64,000 bases of DNA from Solwaraspora sp. WMMD1047. Its GTDB lineage: Bacteria > Actinomycetota > Actinomycetes > Mycobacteriales > Micromonosporaceae. Positions within the stretch are counted from its first letter, which is position 1, and every line of letters begins with the position of its first letter. Where the stretch lies: positions 6,786,501 to 6,850,500 of the forward strand of contig NZ_JARUBL010000001.1 in the NCBI RefSeq assembly GCF_029626155.1, given 5' to 3'. Below the pieces are notes generated by a model that was given only the letters and a program-made list of their open reading frames with translations, did not search any database and had not been told where the DNA came from. Shown piece by piece: positions 16,562 through 25,686 of the stretch. The position numbers and the translations under genes were made by a program.

Positions 16562-17557
16562 TTACCGAATCATTTTCGGATCGGGGCTTACCGCGTCGAT
16601 CCGGCGCCGGCGGGCCAGCCAACTCACCACCAGCGCGAAACCGACGAACACCGGAACGTCCACCACGAACATCTGCCAGGGGGCGTCGGCGGCCGTCTCC
16701 GTACTGTCCAGGGCACCGAACGCCGCCGCCAGACCCATCGCCACCAGGTTGTTGACCACGTGTAGGGCGATCGCGGCCTCCAGCCCGCCGGTCCGGATGG
16801 TCAGCCAGCCCAGCACCACGCCGAAGACGACCAGGTCGGCAAAGCCCCACCAGGTGCCCCAACCGTGCGCCGCCCCGAAGACGACCGCCTGGACGGCGAT
16901 CGGCAACCACGGCGTACGCAGGAAGGAGCCGACCGCCTGCAGCAGCCAGCCCCGGCAGACGTACTCCTCGGCGGCGGCCTGGAACGGCACCAGCACCAGC
17001 AGCAGCGCCGCGCTGGCCAGGAACGGCCCCAGCCCCACCCAGACCGAGAGGCCGTCGTCCAGCGGTTCACCGGTCGCGACCAGCAGGGCGGCGATCCCGG
17101 CGATCATCAGCCCGACCGTCGGCACGGCCAGCAGCAGGCACCGGCCGAGCCACCCCCAGCGCAGCCGCCCCAGCACCGACGACACGGTGCCCGCCGGCCG
17201 GGCCTGCACACCCCGGGCGGCGGCCAGCACGAACGGGGTGATCAGACCCAGCGAGGCCAACGTGACAGCCAGCTCGACGAGCGGGCTGGCGGTGGGCAGC
17301 CCGTCCACCCAGGTCCGCGTGCCGGTGGCGAAGGCGACCACCACGGAGCCGGAGAGCAGGGCGACGATCGCGGTTACGGCGCCGCCCAGCACGACGGCGG
17401 TGCCGACCAGCGGCTGCCACCAGCGGTGCCCGGCGGTGCGGCCGAGTCGGTGGTACGGCGTGCCCGGTTCGGCGGGGTGGATCAGTCCGGGCCGGGGCGC
17501 AATGTCCACAGTGTTACCTGCCGGGCGAGGGGGGTCGATGGCTGCAGAAGCGGTCAT
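16562..17557 (-). CDS. CPBP family intramembrane glutamic endopeptidase
   Basis: 331 residues with about eight membrane helices. All CPBP (Abi) motifs are present: AAEEYVCRGWLL with the Glu pair and Arg, VFGAAHGWG with the second His motif, and LHVVNNLVAMG with the third. These proteins resemble Rce1 proteases and often act in bacteriocin immunity or protein maturation. ATG at 17555-17557 gives a sensible N-terminus; the open frame continues upstream but runs through the divergent kinase gene. It is divergent from a two-component system. Confidence 0.85.
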   Translation of the reverse strand: MTASAAIDPPRPAGNTVDIAPRPGLIHPAEPGTPYHRLGRTAGHRWWQPLVGTAVVLGGAVTAIVALLSGSVVVAFATGTRTWVDGLPTASPLVELAVTLASLGLITPFVLAAARGVQARPAGTVSSVLGRLRWGWLGRCLLLAVPTVGLMIAGIAALLVATGEPLDDGLSVWVGLGPFLASAALLLVLVPFQAAAEEYVCRGWLLQAVGSFLRTPWLPIAVQAVVFGAAHGWGTWWGFADLVVFGVVLGWLTIRTGGLEAAIALHVVNNLVAMGLAAAFGALDSTETAADAPWQMFVVDVPVFVGFALVVSWLARRRRIDAVSPDPKMIR

Positions 17558-17668
17558 GCCACAAATGGTCGCCGGGGTCGGCGGCGAAGACGTCGGCCGC
17601 CGGCCCGATCCTCGGCTATACCGATGGTTGTGGTCGGCGGCGGGCGGCGCTCTATCGTCGTACCCGTC

Positions 17669-19780
17669 ATGGAGCCCGCCGCCGGTCACACCGCCGACCC
17701 GCCCGCCCCCCGGCGGTCGTGGTCGGACTGGGTGCTGCCCGCGCTGCTGGTCGCGGCTCAGCTCGGCTACTGGCCGGGGCTGCCGCTCTGGCGCGGCGAA
17801 CCGGTCGACCCGACCGAGGCGGCGGTGGGGCTGGCCGCCACCGTCCTGATCGGCGCCGCCCTGGTCGCCCGGCGGCGGGCGCCGGTCGCCGTCCTGGCCG
17901 GCGCGCTCGTGGGGTTGACCCTCGGGCAGCTGGCCACCCCGCTGGACAGCCTGGTGGTCGTCGCGACCGTCGACCTGATCGCGCTCTATTCGGTCGGCGC
18001 CCACCGGCCGGTCCGCACCACCGTCGGCGCCGCCGCGGCCGCCGCCGGCTGGCTGGCCCTGGCCAACGCCCACCTGTTCGGCGTGGACCTCGAATACGCC
18101 TACCTCCAGGGCCTCGGGATGGTCTCCTACCTGGTGGCGATCGCGCTCGGCCAGGGGCGGCAGCGGTGGCGGCTGGCCCGCCGGGCGGCGGCCGACCAGC
18201 TCGCCGAGGCGGAGACCCGACGCCGGCAGGCGGCGGTCGCCGAACGCCACCGGCTGGCCCGGGAGCTGCACGACACCAGCGCCCACCAGTTGACCGCGAT
18301 CGTGGTCACGGTCAGCGCCGCCCGCCGGCTGGCCGCCAGCCGGCCGGAACTGGCCGCCGACGCGCTCGCCTTCGCCGCCCGGACCGGCCGGGAGACGCTG
18401 GCCGCCCTGCGCCAGCTCGTCGCGGTGCTGCGGCAGGACGAACGGGAGGTGGGGCCGCCGCTGCCCGACCGGATCGGGGAGCTCGCCGCCGGTTTCGGCC
18501 GGCTCGGCCAGCCGGTCGTCGTGGAGCTGGACCTGCCCCCGGCCGAGCCGCTCGTCGAGCCGGTCGCCGAGGCCGCCTACGCGATCGTCCGGGAGGCGCT
18601 CACCAACTCGCTGCGCTACGCACCCGGCGCCGGAGTCCGGGTCGGCATCGTCGAGCGGGACGGGGCGGTTGAGGTCGACGTCCGCGACGGCGGCCCGACC
18701 CGACCGGCCGTTGACAACACCGTGGCCGGGACCGACGCAGGATACGGCGCCGGGGCCGAAGCCGACACCGGCCGGGAGGGTTTCCGGCTCGGTTCCGGCC
18801 GCGGGCTGGCCGGGGCGGCCGAGCGGGCGGCCGAACTCGGCGGCTCGTTCGAGGCGGGCCCCGAGCCGGGCGGCGGCTGGCGGGTCCGAGCCAGCCTGCC
18901 GACCCGGGCCAGCCTGCCGACGAGCGCGACCGGCGCGGCCGGCGTCGGGGCGCACCGGATGCGCCGCTGGCTGCGGCCGATGGATCTGGTCGTGCTGATC
19001 GGCTGCCTGACGTTGCCGGCCAGCATGCTGCTGCTCAACGAGGAGGAGCCGGGGCTGCCGGCCGGAATGGACGGCGCCGATCTCGTCCTGACCCTGCTAC
19101 TGCTGACCGGCCACGCGCTGCCACTGCTGTGGCGACGCCGGGCGCCCTGGCTGGCCCTGGCCGGCGTCCTCGCCGCCGCGGCGTCCTGGACGCCGGTGTT
19201 CGGCTACCGGCTGTTGCCCGAGGACGGGCTGGTCACGCTCGCCTTCGGGGCGGTGGCGGAGCTGGCGGCGGTGTACGCGGTGGCCGTCTACGGCCGCCGG
19301 CGGGGGCTGAGCTGGCTGGTGATCCCGGTCTCGGCGGCGGCGCTCGGGCTGATCGCCGCCGCCCCGTTGGCGGTGGATCCGCGCCTGCACGAGTCGGTGG
19401 CCGGCCAGCCGCTGCCCACCGTGGTGTTCAGCGTGCTGCTCGCCGGGCTCTTCATCGCGACCGTGATCGGGATGCTGGCGGCCGGGCCGGTCGCGGTGGC
19501 GTGGGGCATCGGCTACGCGGTCCGGCGCCGGCACGATCGGGTACGCGACCGCGAGCGGTCCGCCCTCGCCGAGGCGACCGCCCGGGTGGTCGCCGAGGCG
19601 CACGCCGAGCGGGACCGGGTCGCCGCCGGGCTGCGCGCGGCGGTGCTGCACGACGCCGGCCGGCTCGTCGAGGCCGCCGACCAGGCCCGGATCGACGAGG
19701 TCGCGGAGTCCGCCCGGGCCGCGTTGACCGGCATGCGCGGCCTGCTCGGGGACCTGCGGGATGCCCCCACCGAACCCTAG
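17669..19780 (+). CDS. sensor histidine kinase with duplicated membrane/DHp module
   Basis: 703 residues. The first half is a complete NarL-type kinase: five membrane helices (about 20-160), DHp with phospho-acceptor His201 in LARELHDTSAHQL, and an HATPase domain (REALTNSLRYAP, VDVRDGG, GSGRGLAGAAERA). The second half repeats the plan: helices from about residue 435 (MDLVVLIGCLTLPASMLL) to about 600, then a charged helix with VLHDAGRLVEAADQ, but no ATPase domain follows. It starts at ATG 17669 and is followed after 15 bases by its response regulator. Confidence 0.85.
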   Translation: MEPAAGHTADPPAPRRSWSDWVLPALLVAAQLGYWPGLPLWRGEPVDPTEAAVGLAATVLIGAALVARRRAPVAVLAGALVGLTLGQLATPLDSLVVVATVDLIALYSVGAHRPVRTTVGAAAAAAGWLALANAHLFGVDLEYAYLQGLGMVSYLVAIALGQGRQRWRLARRAAADQLAEAETRRRQAAVAERHRLARELHDTSAHQLTAIVVTVSAARRLAASRPELAADALAFAARTGRETLAALRQLVAVLRQDEREVGPPLPDRIGELAAGFGRLGQPVVVELDLPPAEPLVEPVAEAAYAIVREALTNSLRYAPGAGVRVGIVERDGAVEVDVRDGGPTRPAVDNTVAGTDAGYGAGAEADTGREGFRLGSGRGLAGAAERAAELGGSFEAGPEPGGGWRVRASLPTRASLPTSATGAAGVGAHRMRRWLRPMDLVVLIGCLTLPASMLLLNEEEPGLPAGMDGADLVLTLLLLTGHALPLLWRRRAPWLALAGVLAAAASWTPVFGYRLLPEDGLVTLAFGAVAELAAVYAVAVYGRRRGLSWLVIPVSAAALGLIAAAPLAVDPRLHESVAGQPLPTVVFSVLLAGLFIATVIGMLAAGPVAVAWGIGYAVRRRHDRVRDRERSALAEATARVVAEAHAERDRVAAGLRAAVLHDAGRLVEAADQARIDEVAESARAALTGMRGLLGDLRDAPTEP

Positions 19781-19795
19781 GAGAGGCTGACCCCC

Positions 19796-20461
19796 ATGCC
19801 CGTACGCGTCATCGTCGTCGACGACCAGCCGGTGGTCCGGGCCGGCTTCGCGGCCATCATCGACGCCGAGCCGGACCTGACGGTGGTCGGCGAGGCCGGC
19901 GACGGCGCGGCCGCCGTCGAGCTGGCCCGGCGGCTACGCCCCGACGTGGCGTTGATGGACATCCGGATGCCGGGCATGGACGGGTTGACCGCCACCGGGC
20001 TGCTCACCGCCGACGGCGACGGGCCGCGGGTGCTCGTGCTCACCACGTTCGACCAGGACCGCTACGTCTTCGAGGCGCTCCGGGTCGGGGCCTCCGGTTT
20101 CCTGCTCAAGGATGCCGAACCGGACGACCTGCTCGCGGCCGTCCGGGTGGTCGCCGGCGGGGAGGGGATGCTCGCCCCGGCGATCACCCGCCGGCTGATC
20201 GACGCCTTCGCCTCGGGTGGCGTCGCCCCGCCACCGGCAGCCGGGCCGTCTGAAGTGGACACGCTCACCGCGCGCGAGCGGGAGGTGCTGCTGCTGATCG
20301 CCGGTGGGCTCTCCAACCAGGAGATCGGCGAGCGGCTCAAGGTCGCCACCGGCACGGTGAAGACCCACGTCAACGGCCTGCTCACCAAGCTGGGGGTACG
20401 CGACCGGGTGCAGGCCACCATCCTCGCGTACGACGTGGGTCTGGTCCGGCCGAAGGGCTGA
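19796..20461 (+). CDS. LuxR/NarL family response regulator
   Basis: 221 residues. Receiver domain 1-120 with the acidic pair VVDDQ, the phospho-acceptor Asp in VALMDIRMPGMDG, TTFDQD and the conserved Lys in FLLKDAEPD. The LuxR helix-turn-helix is at about 155-215 (LTAREREVLLLIAGGLSNQEIGERL). GGAGAGG precedes the ATG. Partner of the histidine kinase immediately upstream; the divergent CPBP protease gene is a possible target. Confidence 0.93.
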   Translation: MPVRVIVVDDQPVVRAGFAAIIDAEPDLTVVGEAGDGAAAVELARRLRPDVALMDIRMPGMDGLTATGLLTADGDGPRVLVLTTFDQDRYVFEALRVGASGFLLKDAEPDDLLAAVRVVAGGEGMLAPAITRRLIDAFASGGVAPPPAAGPSEVDTLTAREREVLLLIAGGLSNQEIGERLKVATGTVKTHVNGLLTKLGVRDRVQATILAYDVGLVRPKG

Positions 20462-20467
20462 CCGGCG

Positions 20468-21481
20468 TCAGCGCGCGACCCCGTTCAGCGGTCGCGGCAC
20501 GTACAGGCCGAGCCGCAGCGCCCGCACCGCGGCCTGGGTGCGGGACCCGGCCCCGAGTTTGGCCAGGATGTGCGCCACGTGCGCGTCGACGGTCCGGCCG
20601 GCGACCACCAGCGCGGCGGCGATCCGCCGATTCGGCCAGCCCTCCACGAGCAGGCCGAGGATGCCCAGTTCGCGACGCGTCAGGCCGCGCAGGTCGCCAG
20701 CCGGCGAGAGCAGCACCACCGCGTCCAGGTGGGGCGCGGCGGCGGACCGGCAGGTGATCACCGTCACCCGGACGTACCGGCTGCCCTCCGGGCAGACGAA
20801 GGAGACGTGTGTGTTGTCGGCGGCGAGCACCCGGCTGGTGTGCACGATTTCGGAGCCCTCGGTCAGCCGCCGGTCCCCGGCGAGCCCGGGCAGCGGAAGG
20901 CAGTGGCCGGCCCGGGTCAGCACCACGCCGGCCGCCGCGCCGGCGACCAGCCGGGCGTGGGCGGCGACCGAGCGTATCGGATCGACGGCGTTGGCGATAA
21001 CCGGGCTGACCAGGCGGAGGAACGACCGCATCCGGTCGTCGGCGTCGTCGGCGCGCTCGCTGTGCGTACTGAGTACTCCCAGGTGCCGGCCGTCCGGCGC
21101 GAACAGGGCGGCCGTCAACCCGTTGCGGAAGCCCGCCGGCTCCAGGTAGTCCGCCCAGATCGGTAGTTCGGCGGGTGGGACCGGCAGATCCCGCAGGGAC
21201 AGCGGCGGCCCCGGCCGGGTCAGCCCGATCCGCTCCAGGTCGGCCAGGTAGGCCGGGGTGCCCCGGTAGTCCAGGATCGACTGCTGGTAGCCGGTGCTGG
21301 CCAGCGGGACGGCCAGCTGCCGATCGGTGTCGAGCACCGTGACGGCCCCGCCGTCGAAGGGCACACACCGGCGCAGGGCCGTCAACAGTGCCTCCGCCCG
21401 CTGCAGTGGGTCATGGTAGGACGAGGCGATGCCCCCGATCTCGGCGATGGTGTCGATCGCGCCCGGCGGTAGGTCAGGCAT
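20468..21481 (-). CDS. LuxR family transcriptional regulator with GAF-like sensor
   Basis: 337 residues. The N-terminal 180 residues look like a GAF-type domain (RRCVPFDGGAVTVLDTD, FAPDGRHLGVLSTHS). A middle region and then a C-terminal LuxR helix-turn-helix follow (GLTRRELGILGLLVEGWPNR, then TVDAHVAHILAKLGAGSRTQ). No receiver Asp, so it is not a classical response regulator. It is convergent with the preceding response regulator gene and stands alone; ligand and targets unknown. Confidence 0.85.
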   Translation of the reverse strand: MPDLPPGAIDTIAEIGGIASSYHDPLQRAEALLTALRRCVPFDGGAVTVLDTDRQLAVPLASTGYQQSILDYRGTPAYLADLERIGLTRPGPPLSLRDLPVPPAELPIWADYLEPAGFRNGLTAALFAPDGRHLGVLSTHSERADDADDRMRSFLRLVSPVIANAVDPIRSVAAHARLVAGAAAGVVLTRAGHCLPLPGLAGDRRLTEGSEIVHTSRVLAADNTHVSFVCPEGSRYVRVTVITCRSAAAPHLDAVVLLSPAGDLRGLTRRELGILGLLVEGWPNRRIAAALVVAGRTVDAHVAHILAKLGAGSRTQAAVRALRLGLYVPRPLNGVAR

Positions 21482-21622
21482 GGCACGCTCCGTCCTCGTC
21501 GGTGGCTCCGCTGGCCGGTGCCCGTACCAACGAGAACTGCCGGCGTGGCCACTGGTGGCGGGCTGCCGGACGGCCCGAATTTCGGGAACACGCCGGGTGT
21601 CGGAAAGCCGTCGGAACGCGAC

Positions 21623-22378
21623 TCACGCTGTGGCTTGACTCAGGAGCACGAACCCGCCCATGACAAGAACGAATCCGCCGAAGATCCGGCGCAGCAGGGG
21701 CTCGGGGAGGCGGCCGGTGAGCCTGCTCCCGGCGAGACTGCCGGCGACGGCGGCCAGCGTGACGGCGGCGGCGAGCCGCCAGTCGATGCTGACCGAGGCC
21801 AGGTAGCCGGCGAGCCCGGCGAACGACTTCATCACGATGACGAGCAGCGAGGTGCCGACCGCCACCGGCATGGCAAGCCCGCCGAGCAGCACCAGGGCCG
21901 GCACGACGAGAAATCCGCCGCCGGCACCGACCAGGCCGGTCACCAGGCCGACCACGAGTCCGTCGACGACGATCCGCAGCGCCGTCCGGCCGCCCCCGGC
22001 GCCGGCACCCGCCGGCACCGGCCGGTCCCGGATCATCGCGACGGCGGTGGCCAGCATCATCAGCCCGAACCCGGTCATCAGCAGGAGGGTCGGCACGTAC
22101 GCCGCCAGCCGACCTCCGGCGTACGCCCCGACCATGCCCGCCGATCCGAAGACCAGGCCGGTCCGCCACCGGATCCGGCCGGCGCGGGCGTGCGGCCAGA
22201 GCGCGACGGCGCTGGTCACGCCGACCACCAGCAGCGAGGTGGCGATCGCCACCCGGGCCGGGAGCCCGGTCACGTAGACCAGCAGCGGAACCGCGAGGAT
22301 CGACCCGCCGCCACCGAGCAGGCCCAGGCTGGCGCCGATGCCGGCGGCGAGCACGACCGTGACGACGAAGCTGGTCAC
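21623..22378 (-). CDS. TauE/SafE family sulfite/organosulfur exporter
   Basis: 251 residues with about eight membrane helices in two similar halves, each containing the glycine-rich motif (SLGLLGGGGSILAVPLL; TGLVGAGGGFLVVPALV). TauE/SafE members export sulfite, sulfoacetate or related anions. It is the last gene of a persulfide-stress operon and starts at a GTG overlapping the rhodanese stop. The likely role is export of sulfite or thiosulfate made by the upstream CstB-like enzyme. Confidence 0.9.
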   Translation of the reverse strand: MTSFVVTVVLAAGIGASLGLLGGGGSILAVPLLVYVTGLPARVAIATSLLVVGVTSAVALWPHARAGRIRWRTGLVFGSAGMVGAYAGGRLAAYVPTLLLMTGFGLMMLATAVAMIRDRPVPAGAGAGGGRTALRIVVDGLVVGLVTGLVGAGGGFLVVPALVLLGGLAMPVAVGTSLLVIVMKSFAGLAGYLASVSIDWRLAAAVTLAAVAGSLAGSRLTGRLPEPLLRRIFGGFVLVMGGFVLLSQATA

Positions 22379-22974
22379 GGTCGTGCCGCCGGTCCCGGTT
22401 CGGCCCGCAGTTGGGCCAGCACCTCGGTCAGATCGCGGTCCGGGCCCCGGTTGTACGGCAACCGGGCGAGCAGGTTGCCGAGCAGACAACTGTTGGTGAC
22501 CGCGGCCCCCACCAGCCCGGCGCCGATGCCGGCGGCCACCCATTCCAGCCCGGGCACCACCGTCGAGGTGAGCACGCTGGCCAGCACGATCGACCCGGCT
22601 ACCAGCCGCACCTGACGCTCCAGCTCCCAGCGGACCCGGCCGCGGTTCACCGCTGCGCCGGTCCGTTCCCAGGCGAGCATCCCGCCGGTCAGCACCCTCA
22701 CGTTCGGCAGACCGGCCGCCGCCAACGCCTGTCCGGCCTGCTCGGCCCGGTTGCCGGATCGGCAGATCAGGAGGACCTCCTCGTCGAGGTGCGCCCGCAG
22801 CTCGGCGCGGTGCTCCCGGAGCAGGTCAAGTGGAACGTGGTACGAGCCGGGAATGTGGGCCGTCTCGAATTCCGCCCGGGTCCGGACATCCAACAACCGA
22901 GGTGACCGGTCCTCGGCGATCAGCGTGTGCAGCTCGGCGGCGTCGATGGCCCGTCGCTGGTTCGGGCCGCTCAT
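22375..22974 (-). CDS. rhodanese-DUF2892 membrane protein (YgaP-like)
   Basis: 199 residues. The N-terminal rhodanese domain has RLLDVRTRAEFETAHIPGSY and the active loop ICRSGNRAEQ with the catalytic Cys. The C-terminal 80 residues are a DUF2892 part with two membrane helices (VRLVAGSIVLASVL and the following glycine-rich helix). YgaP-type proteins bind persulfide sulfur at the membrane. It overlaps its neighbours by ATGA (22971-22974) and GTGA (22375-22378), so it is coupled to both. Confidence 0.9.
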   Translation of the reverse strand: MSGPNQRRAIDAAELHTLIAEDRSPRLLDVRTRAEFETAHIPGSYHVPLDLLREHRAELRAHLDEEVLLICRSGNRAEQAGQALAAAGLPNVRVLTGGMLAWERTGAAVNRGRVRWELERQVRLVAGSIVLASVLTSTVVPGLEWVAAGIGAGLVGAAVTNSCLLGNLLARLPYNRGPDRDLTEVLAQLRAEPGPAARP

Positions 22975-24467
22975 GCTGTTCCGCCCTCGGCCGGGGCGTC
23001 CGCGGCGAGCGGAATGCCGGCCGGCGCGGCCTTGTCGAACTGGTCGTCGATCAGCACGACCCGGCGGCCGGCATTGGCCAGTAGGGAACTGGCGATCGCG
23101 GCTCGGTAGCCGGACCCGCAGTGCACCCAGACCACGCCGTCGGGCAGTTCGGCCAGTCGACCGGGCAGCTCGGGCAACGGAATGTGCACCGCTCCGGCGA
23201 GGTGCCCGGCCCGCCATTCGTTGCCCAGCCGCACGTCGAGGAGCACGTCGGGCGGGGGCGGGCCGGTCTCGTGGGTGGGCCGGTCGGTATCCGACCGGGC
23301 GGCGGCCAGGGCCGCGAAGTCGGCCACCGGCAGCTCTCGCAGGTCGGTGGATTCGACCGCCCAGTCGTCCGGTTGCCCCTCCGCCGCCGCGGCGGGCCGG
23401 TCGATGCCGATCCGGACGAGTTCCCGCTGTGCCTCGGCGATGTGCTCCGGGGTCTCGGCGAGCAGGGTGACCGGCGCCCCCCACTCGGCGAGCCAACCCA
23501 GCCAGGTCGACATCGGACCGTCGAGGCCCAGGCTGACCGTGCCGGCCAGGTGCGATTCGGCGTACGCCCGGCGGTTGCGCAGGTCGACCAGCCACTGCCC
23601 GGCGGTGATCCGGCGGCGCAGCTCGGCCGCGTCCGCCCGGTTGGCCGGGGTGAGGTCCACCGGGGCCGGGCCGACGGCGTTCGCCGGTCCCATGTGGGCG
23701 TAGTAGGCGGGGTATGCGTCAAGTCCGGCGAGCGTCTCCTCGACGAACCGGTCGGCGCTGAGCCGGAGCACCGGGTTCACCTCCCGCTCGCGGCCGATGG
23801 TCGAGTCGGTCGCGTCGGCCTGGGTGGCGGAGCAGAAGCTGCCGAAGCCGTGGGTGGGCCAGATCCGGGTGCCGTCCGGCAGCAGGTCGGCGAGGCGCCG
23901 GGCGGAGGCGTGCTGGTGCTGGGCCAACTGGTGGGCATGCTGTGCACCGAGCAGGTCGGTGCGGCCGGTGGTGCCGAAGAGCAGGGACCCGCCGGTGAAG
24001 ACACCGACCGGCGCCCAGCCGCCGGCTGGCCCGCCCTCCGCTGGCCCGCCCTCCGCTGGCTCGCCCTCCGCCGGCTCGCCCTCCGCCGGCTCGTTCTCCT
24101 CCAGCACGTATGACAGGTGGTGGAACGTGTGTCCGGGGGTGCCGATCGCGCGCAGCCGCATCCGGTCCGAGATCGCCACCAGGTCGCCGTCGCCGACCGG
24201 CCGGCGTTCGAAGGCGACCTGGTCCGCGGCGGCGACCAGGTATTCGGCCCCGGTGATCCGGGCCAGTTCGAGGCCGCCGGTCAGGTAGTCGTTGTGCAGA
24301 TGCGTCTCGACGACGTGGCTGATCCGCACCGCCAACCGGCCGGCCAGGGCCAGCACCCGGTCGATGTCCCGCTGTGGGTCCACCACCACCGCCACGTCAC
24401 CGTCGGTGGCCAGATAACTGCGATCACCCAGCGAGGAGGTCGAAATCACCGATACCTCGATTGTCAT
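22971..24467 (-). CDS. CstB-like persulfide dioxygenase-rhodanese fusion
   Basis: 498 residues. Domain order: metallo-beta-lactamase fold (1-260) with ETHLHNDYLTG and GTPGHTFHH metal motifs; a rhodanese-like domain without a catalytic Cys (about 290-390, LVDLRNRRAYAESHLAGTV); an active C-terminal rhodanese with the VHCGSGYRAA loop. This is the layout of Staphylococcus CstB, which turns low-molecular-weight persulfides into thiosulfate. The TGD Asp ligand of ETHE1-type enzymes reads TGGSLL here. A run of PAEGE-type pentads at about residues 123-147 is an unusual insert. Start chosen at 24467, with GGGAG about 8 bases upstream. Confidence 0.86.
   Translation of the reverse strand: MTIEVSVISTSSLGDRSYLATDGDVAVVVDPQRDIDRVLALAGRLAVRISHVVETHLHNDYLTGGLELARITGAEYLVAAADQVAFERRPVGDGDLVAISDRMRLRAIGTPGHTFHHLSYVLEENEPAEGEPAEGEPAEGGPAEGGPAGGWAPVGVFTGGSLLFGTTGRTDLLGAQHAHQLAQHQHASARRLADLLPDGTRIWPTHGFGSFCSATQADATDSTIGREREVNPVLRLSADRFVEETLAGLDAYPAYYAHMGPANAVGPAPVDLTPANRADAAELRRRITAGQWLVDLRNRRAYAESHLAGTVSLGLDGPMSTWLGWLAEWGAPVTLLAETPEHIAEAQRELVRIGIDRPAAAAEGQPDDWAVESTDLRELPVADFAALAAARSDTDRPTHETGPPPPDVLLDVRLGNEWRAGHLAGAVHIPLPELPGRLAELPDGVVWVHCGSGYRAAIASSLLANAGRRVVLIDDQFDKAAPAGIPLAADAPAEGGTA
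24026..24100. repeat. five 15-base units inside the CstB-like gene
   Basis: Five consecutive 15-base units (CTGGCCCGCCCTCCG and variants) encode five Glu/Gly-Pro-Ala-Glu-Gly pentads in the metallo-hydrolase domain. Units one and two are identical; later ones differ by one to four bases. Confidence 0.75.
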
Positions 24468-24502
24468 TTCCGTCACTCCCATCTCAAGATTCTCAAAGAA
24501 GT

Positions 24503-24520
24503 CATACCCGGGGGGGTATG
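24503..24520. promoter_or_regulatory. CsoR/CstR-type operator before the CstB operon
   Basis: CATACCCGGGGGGGTATG has perfect ATACCC-N4-GGGTAT symmetry, the form bound by CsoR-family repressors. It lies 35 bases upstream of the CstB-like start codon, in the gap after the repressor gene. Confidence 0.75.
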
Positions 24521-24585
24521 GTTCGGACAGAGTTCTCCCAGTGCACAACGAGCTGGCGCAGCGGTCCCGGGCGGCAACGCCGCGG

Positions 24586-25656
<1,071 letters not shown>

Positions 25657-25686
25657 TCAGCGCCGCCCTGACGGGTACCCCCAGGG

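Noticed and set aside
16562-18955. A 797-residue open frame on the minus strand extending the CPBP gene upstream
   Set aside because: The extension beyond 17557 runs through the divergent histidine kinase gene and has low-complexity composition; only the last 331 residues carry CPBP motifs.
16865-19780. A 971-residue open frame including the kinase
   Set aside because: Residues before the ATG at 17669 are the complement of the CPBP gene and have no kinase or membrane features.
24503-24520. Rho-independent terminator of the CstR-like gene
   Set aside because: The dyad is short with no T-run and matches the known CsoR/CstR operator form and the second copy upstream of the repressor gene.
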